A stretch of DNA of 64,000 nt from Amphibalanus amphitrite (taxonomy: Eukaryota > Arthropoda > Thecostraca > Balanomorpha > Balanidae): contig NW_024881701.1 of the NCBI RefSeq assembly GCF_019059575.1, positions 496,001-560,000 on the forward strand, given 5' to 3'. This document shows positions 48,401-60,400 of this stretch, in pieces (position 1 is the stretch's first letter; each line of letters begins with the position of its first letter). The position numbers and the translations under genes were made by a program. The notes below the pieces were generated by a model, which was not told the DNA's origin, did no database searches, and saw only the letters and a list, made by a program, of their open reading frames with translations.

Positions 48401-51400
48401 GGCGGCGCAGGGCGCGCAGACCGCCGCGCTCCGAGCCTTTGTCGAACGGCTGAACGCTGCCACAGTTACCGGAGACCCGCTGACAGACGAGGAGCTCCAA
48501 CAGACGCACAGAGCGGCACTGAGCGAGTCCCGCCGCGCGTTCAGAGCCGCCGGCGGACGTGGCGAGCCGACCGCCTACCAACAGCTAACGACAGCCCTCA
48601 CAGAGCACTACGGACGCGCGGAGAGCCTAAACCGGCGGCGCCGGGAGCTGGTAGACGGCCGAGCCGCCTCCCAGAGCGCGGCGCTGGCGGCCGCCTGCTG
48701 GGACCAGTACGGGGCCGAGATGCGGCGCGCCGTGGCGAGCCCCGCCGTCACTGAACAGCGGCTCCGTGAACTGCACACCGCTGCCGCCCGGAGAGCGCTA
48801 CAACGCTACGAGCGCGGTCAGATCAGCGCCGGTGGGGCAGCCGCCGCGCCGCGTCAGGAGCTACAGCAGTGGATCGAGGGACGACTGAGCACGTGCCTCG
48901 TCAGGAGCGCGGCCCGGGCGGCGTCCGCCGAGCGGCGCCAGCGCGATCGGGACGCAGCCGCTGCCGAGCAGGCGCGGGCGGAGCGGGAGCGGACCGAGCA
49001 GCGGGAGCGGGAGGAGTCCGACACCACCGCTGCCGCGGAGCTACCATCCCAGCAGGGGGCGGTGCGCCACGCCGATTCGAAGCTAGTTCAAACTCTCGCT
49101 GGCCACCGGGAGGTCACACATTTAGTAGAGAGGGTCATGTTAGAGCATGTAGAACATGTTAAGGAGGCGGTAGTTTCCGTAGTGCCGCGAGCCGAGCGGG
49201 TTTGGCACGAGGCAGCTGAGGGTGTGGCTAAGACCACTCAAACTGTGGCGCGGGCCGTTGGTAGCCTGTTTAGACGGTGAGCAGTCAAAGCGAGAAATAA
49301 ACAGAACACCCTGCAATGGAACGGCTGCCACCTGTCGCAGACAGAACCAGAGGAAATAACCCACCGTTTCCATCAGAAAATGGCTGTGAGCTTACAACAG
49401 TGAATGCTAATGGCTGTGTGGTTATGGCGGTGAATGACAGTCGCTGTCATAAAGACGGTGAAAATTGGATTGAGGGCGAATGAGGCAAAATACATGTGAT
49501 GGATAATAAACCGAGGCCTCTGCTGAATGTAGAGTTGTATGAAGGAATACCATAAAACATGAGATGTTTTCTATGTTTATAATATAAAACACGCTTTCAA
49601 TTTCAATTGAATTACATGCCCATATCTTTATCAAGCAATCCAGCTTACTTTCCAGTCGGTTCGATCCACCTGGTACTGAACAATGGTCATGTCATCACAG
49701 CGCAATTCTGGAAAAGCGGACAAAAGTTTGATGGCAATTCGCCATATTCTCCAGTTAGAAGTTCATCCTTTCTCAATGCTCACAAAACCCTCATGAAGCC
49801 GGAGCAGCCTCCTGCTCTTTCGTGGAATGATGAGTCTTCCCATCTGGTGAGCAGGGAGTAGAGAGCCACACTGCTGGTGCCATTGCCACACGGCCCAATA
49901 ATGGGCCATGCATTCAGCCTCAATATAAGTGACGCGGTTGCCAGTCTAACAAAGACAAAATCTCCTTCAGATAAGGCTGAGCCATCCCCGAGGTACGAGA
50001 ACGGGGGACTATCTTGGCCAGCCAGCTCACATCCTGTTGACAGCTACGAGTACAGTTTGGTGGACTTAACGGTCTTAGTTGTCACCTGTCACCGCCTCGT
50101 GACGTCATCACCACTCAACAAACAGACAGGCGCTCTCAGGAACCCCAGCTTTCTTTATAAACATCATCGAAGGATGCATCCGTCCACAAACATCTGAACG
50201 TATCTGCACCATATATTGTATATTCAAGCGTATTTTAGCACACAAACACCCAACATTTCAACTTTCCGGGACGATCCCCACCTCAAATCAACAAACTCAT
50301 CCTGGTAATCTAAGCATAAGACTATCAATCAACGATGAACACTAACAAACCACTTCATTTGGCGACTGTAGGCCTGATGACACATGGACAGTCTTTCCTG
50401 CTCCGAAGATAATATAAGCGCAGTCACAAGCAGTTCCCCACTCCAAAGCGAGCACGACGGACGGTGGAGCGCTGGGAAGCGCAGATACCGTGCAGCGACT
50501 AAAACATTTGGTTGTGCTGCTGTGTACTGTGTTGTGCTGCAGCTGTGGTAACTCGGTGGAATAGTGGGAAAGCCGACAGTTTTCACCAAATAGTTACCAT
50601 AAGAGAGGAACGCTTGCTCGGCGCTAGGAAATTCATATCAGGAGAAGAAAATCACAAGTGGAGGCGTCCACCGACGACCAGCCTACGCGACAAAGCCCGA
50701 AGTGGACAGATCGCACTAAAAACCAAACAACAAGCATGTCTGACAAGGGTGAGAGCGGAGCCGTTGCCCAAGTGGTCACGAACGTCGGCAAAGTAGCCAC
50801 CAGCGCCACAGTTGAAACGGGCAAGACGGTAGCGCGCACGGCCACCAAGACGGCCATCGCCGGGGTGGACGCGACAGTCGACTCGACAGCACAGGTTGTC
50901 GAAACTGTGACTGCCGTTACTGGGCTCGAAGTGGACATATCAGCCGTACGGGACGCAACCAAAGCAGCCACCGCTGCGGCCGACCAGCTAGTGGAACAGA
51001 CGACGGAAGAGGTCGGCAAAATAGTCACCAACGTGGCTGACGGGGTAGTCGGAGCGACTGCTAGCGCCTTGGACAGCGTGATCGGCAGCTTCTGGAAGTG
51101 AGAGCGGATCGTCGTCCACCGCCAGTGTCGTGGCCTCCATCGGCTGGACGCGTGGCCCGGTGTCGAGAACGGCTTTCAGCAGTAAATTTAGGGAGATGTT
51201 GGACTGCTAATAGCATGTAGAAAAGTAAAGACCGGTTCGTGTTGGATTGTTATATCAGGATCAGCTCGATTGTGATAATTCCGAAGTGAGATGTAATGCA
51301 ATTATTAGAGCCAGATTCGGTGTGCGCCAGTGACTTAATGATATGATACAGAATGGTCAGCAACAATACCAATGCCTTGTGCTAATTTAGCCTACGTATC

Positions 51401-54400
51401 TAATAAGACGCTATAAAAAATTTGCAAAAAAATAAGAGAAAAGGAAGAAACAAAGATATTAACTCGGATGCTGTTCATTGCTTAGTCAACACAGAGCGAA
51501 GATAAGAAGCGCGTATGTGTATGATGAGATCACATCCAAACTAGCCACCTCAGCCTGTTCTTTCCACCGAATATTTACAAGCTGAGGCGCCAAGTAAATT
51601 ACGCAGTAGCACATGCAGCAAATAACTCACACCGGTCACGACGGATACACACACCATAAAAATACCTTATCATCCCTGCATTTAAACAGTGAGTGAAGAG
51701 CTGTCCCACCGAAAACAAACGCCGTTAGTCACAACCGGCATGGCCAGGATTACCTTGATTTACTTCGGTTTTCTTTTTCACTTGCCGATCATCTCACTTT
51801 TCATCATTTCATACCACACATTTTGACTGCTGGATGATGGATTGACATACTTGAAACCGGAAACTTCAGACCAATTGTGTAAAAGATTTAAACCAATAAG
51901 ACAAAGCAGACTTCAGCGCACCAGACGATCGCTGAAACCTGTCGCGCGCCTATTCGAACAGTGGAACCTGCCAACCTCTATGTGAAGCCGTTCCCAAAAC
52001 CACAAGGTTCACTTCGAACACTTCGAACAAGACTCGACATCCTCACAGGTTGAGGGGATCCCCTTAATCGACTCGGGCACACTGTGTGGCCGACCAGACG
52101 CCATCCGGGATTTTACGTGAGCTCATCCAAGGCTTCGTGATGTTACTCGAGACTCATCAATATGTAACTGACCCGAACTAGTAGAGTACATTACTGGTAA
52201 TCATAGCACGATAAAACCGTAAGTAAAGCTATAGATACACAAACGCCATCAATCAATGACAGGACATGTGATATCACCCGCAGCTGATGTCACATTTTCC
52301 TGCTCTGATAAATATGGACTGTTTTCGGGTCAGGCGCGCCCAGCATGCGTTTGCCATGGGCGCCTGGAGGATACCCATAAAAGCGGATGACGCCACCGTC
52401 CTTCAGTCACACGGCGACCCAACGGTCGGGGGGCGCCGAGAGGTGCGTGACCAGACGAAACACCGCGCAGTGGCAGAGACGGTGCGCCGGACTCCCGTTA
52501 TTCTCAAGTGGCAGGGTCAGAGACAGACGACCACTTTCCCCAAGGAATCGGTCACACAACGGCACACTCGGCGCTAAAAACTCTCTGAGAAGAAAAGTAC
52601 AAGTGATACAGCTTCAAAAATCCCACCGAAGGGCTTTCATCCGTAATGAAGCGGAAGCGTCCAGCAAAGTCACCTCAGAATCCCAGCATGTCTGGCAAGG
52701 GTGTGGGTTCGTCGGCCGGCGGAGGGGCTGTGGCCCGGACCATCACACAGGTCAGGCAGAAAGTCACAGATGTCGCATTCGGGGTCAGTAAGACGGCAGT
52801 GCGCACCACCACCAAGGCAGCTAGCTATCCCCTGTCCTGTGAGGTCGAGTTCTCTCAAGCTGGTACGATCCTCCGGAATCAGTACCTATTCCACTTACGT
52901 TCAGTTCGGAAAACACATGTCATTCAGCTGGAAGCTGATTGATGTAGTTACATCGAAAAACGTCATGAAGGCCGCGCTGTCTTCCTCGTCAAAAGCTGGA
53001 CATCCTGAGTACCTACTTCTCGGAATTCTTGCATTAGTTGTAATACTGTTTGTCGAGCATTGATGCCATTTTACTTGCAAAGCTCATTTTCGACAGTCGC
53101 GACTTGTACGAACAATCTGTACAAGTTTTCGGACCTTCCAAAACTTGTACGGATCCTGTCCGTAGTGTCCGTAGTGGTGGCGACGCCCATATCTTAGAGT
53201 GCATAGTCGAGTGTGCATGCAATTGCAAGTTTGATAAGCGCTGCATGTGCATTGCACAAGCGTTGCACCTCATCACCAGGGCCAATTGGCATTTGTGATA
53301 TTCACTACATGAATGCATGAATATAGTTCCCCACTCTCAAGTGAGCACGACGGACGGCGGAGCGCTGGGAAGCGCAGATACCGTGCAGCGACTAAAACAT
53401 TTGGTTGTGCTGCTGTGTACTGTGTTGTGTTGCAGCTGTGGTAACTCGGTGGAATAGTGGGAAAGCCGACAGTTTTCACCAAATAGTTACCATAAGAGAG
53501 GAACGCTTGCTCGGCGCTAGGAAATTTACATCAAGAGAAGAAAATCACACGTGGAAACGTCCACCGACGGCCAGCCTACGAGACAAATCCCAAAGTCGAC
53601 AGATCGCACTGAAAACAAAACAACAAGCATGTCTGACAAGAGTGAGAGCGGAGCCGTTGCCCAGGTGATCACGAACGTCGGCAAAAAAGTAACTACCGTC
53701 GCTGTCGAAACGGGTAAGACGGCAGCGCGCAACGCCCCCAAAACAGCCATCGCTCAGGTGAATATGACGATCGACACGACGGCACAGGTTGTCGAAGCTG
53801 TGACTGCCGTTACTGGGCTCGAAGTGGACATATCAGCCGTACGGGACGCAACCAAAGCAGCCACCGCTGCGGCCGACCAGATAGTGGAACAGACGACCGA
53901 GGAGGTCGGCAAAATAGTCACCAGCGTGGCTGACGGGGTAGTCGGAGCGACTGCCAGCGCCTTCGACAGCGTGATCGGCATCTTCTGGAAGTGATGGCAC
54001 ATCCTGTCTATCGCCCAAGACGGTGCGCGCCGGGGGCGGTTTGAACAGTGAGGTGGGGGGGGGGGGGGGCAACGGGGATTGCGATTAACCTGAAATAACG
54101 CGTGATTATTGCTTAAGCGAATTCCACTTCGCGCTTGTACTTCCTAATAACATTTTAGCACTAACTAACGAAGGTGCTTTGTGGTCGAGATGTCACTGGA
54201 TTCTGGGAAACTGGCAGGGCTGATATTAATAAAATAATTAATGGGGCTCACAAATGAAATCTTTTAATCGATTGACTCTGACAGAATGACTGAAAATATT
54301 ATGAGTCTGACGATGACTGTACATCCTCGCGAAACAGCATACATAGCGAATCACTCCGATGAACATTTAGCAAATAATTCGCTGCGGTCACAACAATCCC

Positions 54401-57400
54401 GTGCTTTCCAGAATCGCATTTTCTTCGACGCAGCTGATAATAAATTCATCCACCGTGACTGGGCAACAGGAAACAATAATGCTCTCACATCAGGTGGCTG
54501 TGTGGAACTGAGATAAGGACAGATTAGAACCCCGGGGGCGGCGTCCCATTGCCGTGCCTCTACTCACGTCATCATCGTCGTTGAGCTCTGTCTCGGCTGC
54601 CGGCTCGTCCTCTGCATCCTCCTCGTAATCGTCCTCCTCCTCCTCTTCTGCCTCCTCGTCGCCCGCCATCTCCTCCTCTTCTTCCTCCGCCTCTTCCTCT
54701 ATCTCCGGTTCCTCGCCGTCGTCTTCCTCCTGTGATACACCGTGTTACACCGTGAGCGAGACATCCTTGGCGACTTAATATGTATAAATAGCGAGACGGT
54801 GAAATAGAAATATAATAATAGTAGCAGCCTGCCATAAACATAAATATGCAATAAGAAGCATCTCCTCTTAGGGTGGTATTTGCGTCGAGTGAAATACTTA
54901 TTTTTAAGCATATTGCTATTTGGAGACTGAGCCGAGGGTACGATAATAATAACTGTAACTAACTAAAACAAAACTTGAGCAGAAAGACGTCGAGCGTTAT
55001 TAGACAGTTTGACGAAATACGAACCATTACTGTGCGACAATCCAAAGATCCCAGCGTTTACCAGAGTCAATCCCTGCGCTCCCCAGACAATTCCTGTTGA
55101 CTCGCCCGATGATCTCAGTCTCAGAGCTCAGCAGAGACAACCCCTGCACTGATCGGATATAATCGCCATATTCACATGATACAATCCCTGCACTCGAACG
55201 AGACAATCCCAGCACTTACCTGCTTCTCGTCATCCGATAAAAGCACGATGATCGGAGAGTCTGCCCCCGACGGAGCCGCGGTAGCGGCCGGGGCGGCAAG
55301 GGCGGCGGCAGCGGCGGTGGCGGCGGCAGCGGGGGCGGGGGCGGCGACAGTCTCCCCAGCAGGAGCGAGGGCGGCGGCTGTCGGCGGCTGGCTGTCCGTT
55401 CCAGAACCACTCTCAGACGCAGTCGATTCCTCTGTGCGAGGACGTTTCACCTGAGGGGTATTTCTGGTCAACTTCAGTCCTTACAAACAGCTAACCGTAT
55501 TTGAAAACGATTTGATATTCACCTCTTCCATCTCCTCTCAAATCTCCTCAAATCTCCTCCACTCTCCTCCCAGGCCCAGCCCTTTTCCTCAGGTCAGTCC
55601 CACCTACACTCGCCCCAGCTGAGCCCCACCATACGTTCTCCTTTCTGTAACCACTTCGCTTCCCAAGTCCACCATCACGCCCCACTCACCGCCTGCACGG
55701 CTGCCTCTCCGGGGGCTGAGCCAGAGCCCGACGCCGCACTGGTGCCCGCCACCACTGCGAACGCCCGCTTCCCCGCCTGCGGAGGCTGCTGCGGCTGCTG
55801 GGACTGCTGTGGCTGCTGGGACTGCTGGGGCGGCTGGGCAGGCTGGCTCGGCTCCTGCTGCTGCTGTGCCGGGCTCTCCGGCGGCGCGCCAGCCGCCGGC
55901 TGGGACTGGACCGGCGCCGCGGCGGCCGCCGGGGCCGCAGCTGTGGCAGTGACCGCAGCGGTCGCAGTGGGGGCGGCAGAGACGGGCGGGACGCGTGGCG
56001 ATGTCTCGGCCGGCGCCGTCTGACTGCGGGGGGTGACGGTGGCCTGGGGCAGTGTCTCGGTGACCTGGGCCGGGGTCGGAGCCACCGTGGCCACAGTCAC
56101 AGTGGAGGTGGAGGCGACCGGCTCGCTGGTCACGCTGCGGAAACAAAGCATGGCGGGGGTAGGGTTATACGTCGGGATACGAAACCCCTAGGACGACAGG
56201 TGGAGGCGACTCAGAAGCGACAGATGGGATGGAGAATCAAAAAGACCAAGCAATACAGTTGTTATTCATATTCAATCACGATGCATCTGCCTGTCCAAAG
56301 CCATCACGTACCACCGCCTGAAAACTTGTCCGCATCGCATTTCTCCACTCACAACTTGGCATCGGGTGTCTCTCCCGTGAGCGTCCTACGCAAACCATCC
56401 AGCACCCCCTCCCTTCCCCTTCATCAACACTATTTCGCCGCCCTACCTGCCGGTGACGCTGGGCGGCACGGTGGCCGTCGTTTTGGCCGGCTGCACGGCC
56501 ATTGGTCGGATGCTGGCGGTGGGCGTGGTGCGACTGGGCGTGGCCGGGCCCGGGTGGGGCGCCGGCAGCTGCGCGGCCCCGCCCGCGCCCCCGCCGCCGG
56601 CCATCGGACGGATGTTGGCGGTCGGCGTGCGGCCCGACTGGTCACCGGCACAGTCGGGGGCCGCCGCCGGCTTGGCCTGCTGCTGAGGGAGGGGGAGGAG
56701 TCAGGTTAACACCCCGCGGGACAGGTCAGAGGACGGCTGGGTTGGGTCTCGTCGTCACACTAACTGCAATACATTCGTTCTTAAAATGTCATATTGCATC
56801 AACACCTCGACCAGACACTGCCTTAGTCACCTATTTGAATCGGGCCAAACATCGATTCCAGTCGCTTACCTGTTTGACGGTCATTTGTTTCTCGAGCGCC
56901 TGCAGCCGTTTCTTGGCCTCGGATAACTCCCGCTCGAGCTGCTGCTGTTTGTTGTCGTACTGAGACTTTAAAGCGGCCACCCGCATCTCTGCCTCGTCCT
57001 GGGCCGCTGAAGACGCGCCCTCTGCGTGGGGAGGGCGAGGTCAGGTCAGGTGAGGGTGGGAGGAGAATGAGAAGCTGTGGCGGGATACAGCTGCTGTGCG
57101 AGATAATGAGCTCGAATCGTAACTAAACAAGACGGTCGTTCAATGGTTTTTGACGAGTTTTTCTCAGTGCTCAGTCTCATCATCGTCCAACTAATAGCCA
57201 AATAATAAGCCAATTAAAATACCAAACCTTTTGCCAACAGTTCTCTGCCCATCCCTTACTTAACCTTGATGAATACTCGTCACCCCGCTTGCGCCCTCCT
57301 CTCCCATCCCTCTCCATCATTCTACCCCTTCCCTGTCCCCCATCCCACCTCTCTACTCTCCCCTCCTCCCTGCGCCGTACCATTGTCGGCTCTCTCCCGC

Positions 57401-60400
57401 AGGTCCTTGTTCTCCTGTGTCAGCTGGGAGACCTTCTGGCGGAACTTCTGCAGCAGGGTGCGGGTCTTCTCCTCGTGCTGGCGGGACGTGGCGCGCACCT
57501 GTTCCAGCTCAGTGCGCGCCGCCGTCAGGTCGGCCTGGGTCGACGTCAGACTCTCGCGCGCCGTCTCCAGCTCGGCGGCCTGCTGGGAGGTGCGCGCAGC
57601 GTCGGCGGCCGGCGCGGCGGCGGCGGCCGTCTGGGCGGCCGCCAGCTCCTCCTTCAGCTTGGTGTGCTCCGTCTGCAGCTCCTCGAACTGGGACTTGTAC
57701 CGGCGGCCGATCTTCTTCACCTGAGAGGACGTGAAGAGCAGTCAGATGGCGATGGAAAATATGACAGCGATTGGTGGTTACGGAAGCCGAGCACTCAAGT
57801 CTTGTGGGACACTATACTTCAATGTGAGAAAAGCAGCGAAATCAACGTCACAGACAAAAAAAAAAAAAAAAATGCAGCAGCGAAAGATGAGTCAAGCTCT
57901 AACATCCTAATGGGGGTGGATGGTTCGAATGGAAACGGACGACGCAACCCAGAGCATCATTGGGTATAATGATAAATCGTTTTCAGCACACTTCTCCCGA
58001 TGAACACATCACGTGTCCCCGCATTTTACCTGCACCATGCTGGTCCGCATCTCGTTCAGCTGGGCGTCCCGTTTGGCAGTCTCCGCATTAGCCTTCTCCA
58101 CGTCACCCTTCAGCTGTTCAGCCTGCTGCTCGGCCTGCTGCTGCGCCTGCTGGAGCTGCTGCTGCACCTGCTGCAGCTGCTGCTGCGCTCCCGAGGTCGC
58201 CTGCTGCGCGGCCGTCATCTGCTGCTGCGATGTCTTCAGCTGAGCCTGCAGCTGCGTCACCTGATCAGACACGGGCGGAAGGAAGGAAGATCAGTCATCG
58301 AACTAACTGCTACCGTAATAATATGACTTTGTCTGATAGTTCACGATACTTGTAATATTACTGAGCCAACGAAACAAGACCTCCGCATATATGCTGCCCA
58401 TTTAATTACAAAAAAAAACACGAGGATACTCTCGGAGACAAAGACAGCCACAGGGAGAAAAACATCGGCGTACCAAACACGTCGCAGCGTCTATGCACGA
58501 CCAGCCTTCCTGTTTTATACGCTCACCATTCATTCGTCTCACTCACCATCTGTTTGTTGCGCTCGGCCTCCTGTTTGTGTTTCTCGGTCTCCTGTTTGAG
58601 CTGCGACAGCTCGCTGGTCAGCTGGCGCAGCCGCTCTGTCAGCTGCGCGCGCTGCTCGGTGACCGCCTGGGACGACTGCCGGACGCGGCTCAGCTCTCCC
58701 TGCAGCCGGGTCAGCTGCTGCTGCTGCTCCTCGGTACGCTTCGTCAGCGCCTCCTTGTCCTGTCTGTGAGCGACGGCCGGGGGAGAGGAGATTAGTGAAA
58801 GGACCGAGGATAATTAGTCTAAGATATGCAGCAAAACATAGCGTAACACGAGCGACCATGACCATCATACAGTCGTTCAGAGCTGAATAAGCAGCTGCAG
58901 CTGTGCTAACGCACAAAAAAGGTAAGTTCATAGCTCAAGTCCATAGCCTAGCTAGCAGAAATCGAGTGTCGCTGTACCACCTGTCAAACATGGGGTAAGA
59001 TCCGGTGCACCAGAGCAGGCTCCCGATTTTCCAAATCCGACAACAAACATTCTGACAAGTATGAAAAAGCGTCAGTCGCCGCGCCGGCCGAACTCACTGT
59101 AGCTTCTTCATTTCCTCGGGGTTGGCCTTGTTGGCCCTCTCGGTGAGCTGGGCGGTCCGCTGCCGCCAACGGGCCACCTCGCCCCTCAGCGTCGTACACT
59201 CGCTGTCCAGGACGTCAATCCGGCACTGCTGATCGCGGTTCTTCTCCTGGGGAGGAACGATGCTGGTCAGCAAAATAGGAGCATAATGGATCGAAATGCT
59301 AATAGCAGATAAACATGCCTGGAACTGAGATGTTTGTTTGTTTTGTTGGGTTAGGCCCTTTCGGTCTGACAAGACCATTTCAGAGCCGGGAGGATGACAG
59401 GATATAGCCCGGGAGACATTGGTCTGGGCAGGCACCCTAGTGAGTCGCCGGGGCTGAGCCCGTCCAGAGGACAGGCCACCCAGCCCCAAGGTACTCACTG
59501 CACCCGGCTACGGGTGCGCTCCCTCGGGAGCAGCGGTGCCGCTCCAAGGGAGTAGCCCGCATGAGATAAAGTTGCCTGTCCAGCCCGGAAGGGGTTGCGG
59601 CGTGGAGGAGAAGGATTTCAGTATTCTGAGGATAGAAGCACGGAACGGTGTGGAAACCGAGATACGCCTGCGAACCATATGGTGAACGTTTGGAAAAGCT
59701 TAGGATCCCGAAAAAAAGTAAATTTACTTCAACATCACTTACAGCCATCAGCTTATAAAGCTGATTGAAACACTTCTAACACATAGCCGCATCAAGCATG
59801 GTCATTAATTACTTAGCAGTGTCTTCCCTTCGCAGCCTTCCCAATAAATACCCAGGGCCCAGACCGGCCTACCTGCAGCGGCTCGATCTCGACCCTGGTG
59901 GTGTCCAGCTGCACTTGCAGTTCCTGACAGCGCCGCGAGAGGTCGTCCCGCTCGACCCGCAGCACCCGGTTACTATCAGTGAGCGCGTTGAGCGTCTCCA
60001 CCTTCCTGAGAAGCTCTGCCAGTCGCGCCGAGGACTCCACCGAGGCCTGCGAGCTCTGTCGCTCCTGGTCGAGCCGCGTCTGACTGGCCTCCAGCTGCTG
60101 TTTGGTGAGCTGCAGCTGCGCGCGCAGCCGCGCCGTCTCCGCCCCGGCAGTCTCCGCGCGCGTCTCGGCGATCTCGCGCTGACGGCGCAGGTAGCGGATG
60201 ATCTCGAGCAGCTGTTCCGAGGTGCGCGCGTCCGCCTCGGAGAAGGAGGTGTTGAGGGAGCCGCCGGTGGTGTTTGCGTCCGGCTCGGCGGGCGCCAGCC
60301 GCGCCTGCACGGCAGTCAGCTGGGAGTTGAGCTGCTCCAGCTGGTCGTGCAGCAGGCTGTTCTGCTGCAGCAGCTCGTCGTGCTGCTGCCGCTGCTGGGT

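Larger units (their letters stand above)
46643..54567 (-). other. Tpr intron 16, 7.9 kb, host of nested genes
   Basis: Bounded by the donor GTGAGT of exon 16 and the acceptor CTCAG of exon 17. It holds the acceptor minisatellite (46630-47070) and four plus-strand frames (48318-53994). I see no gene in 47100-48200, 49300-50400 or 51110-52370; open frames at 49607-50197 are short and show no recognisable composition. Confidence 0.85.

Noticed and set aside
49607-50197. Two short plus-strand frames (84 and 106 codons) between nested genes
   Set aside because: Ordinary composition, no similarity to the nested family, no promoter or polyadenylation signal that fits. They could be small genes, but I cannot support it.
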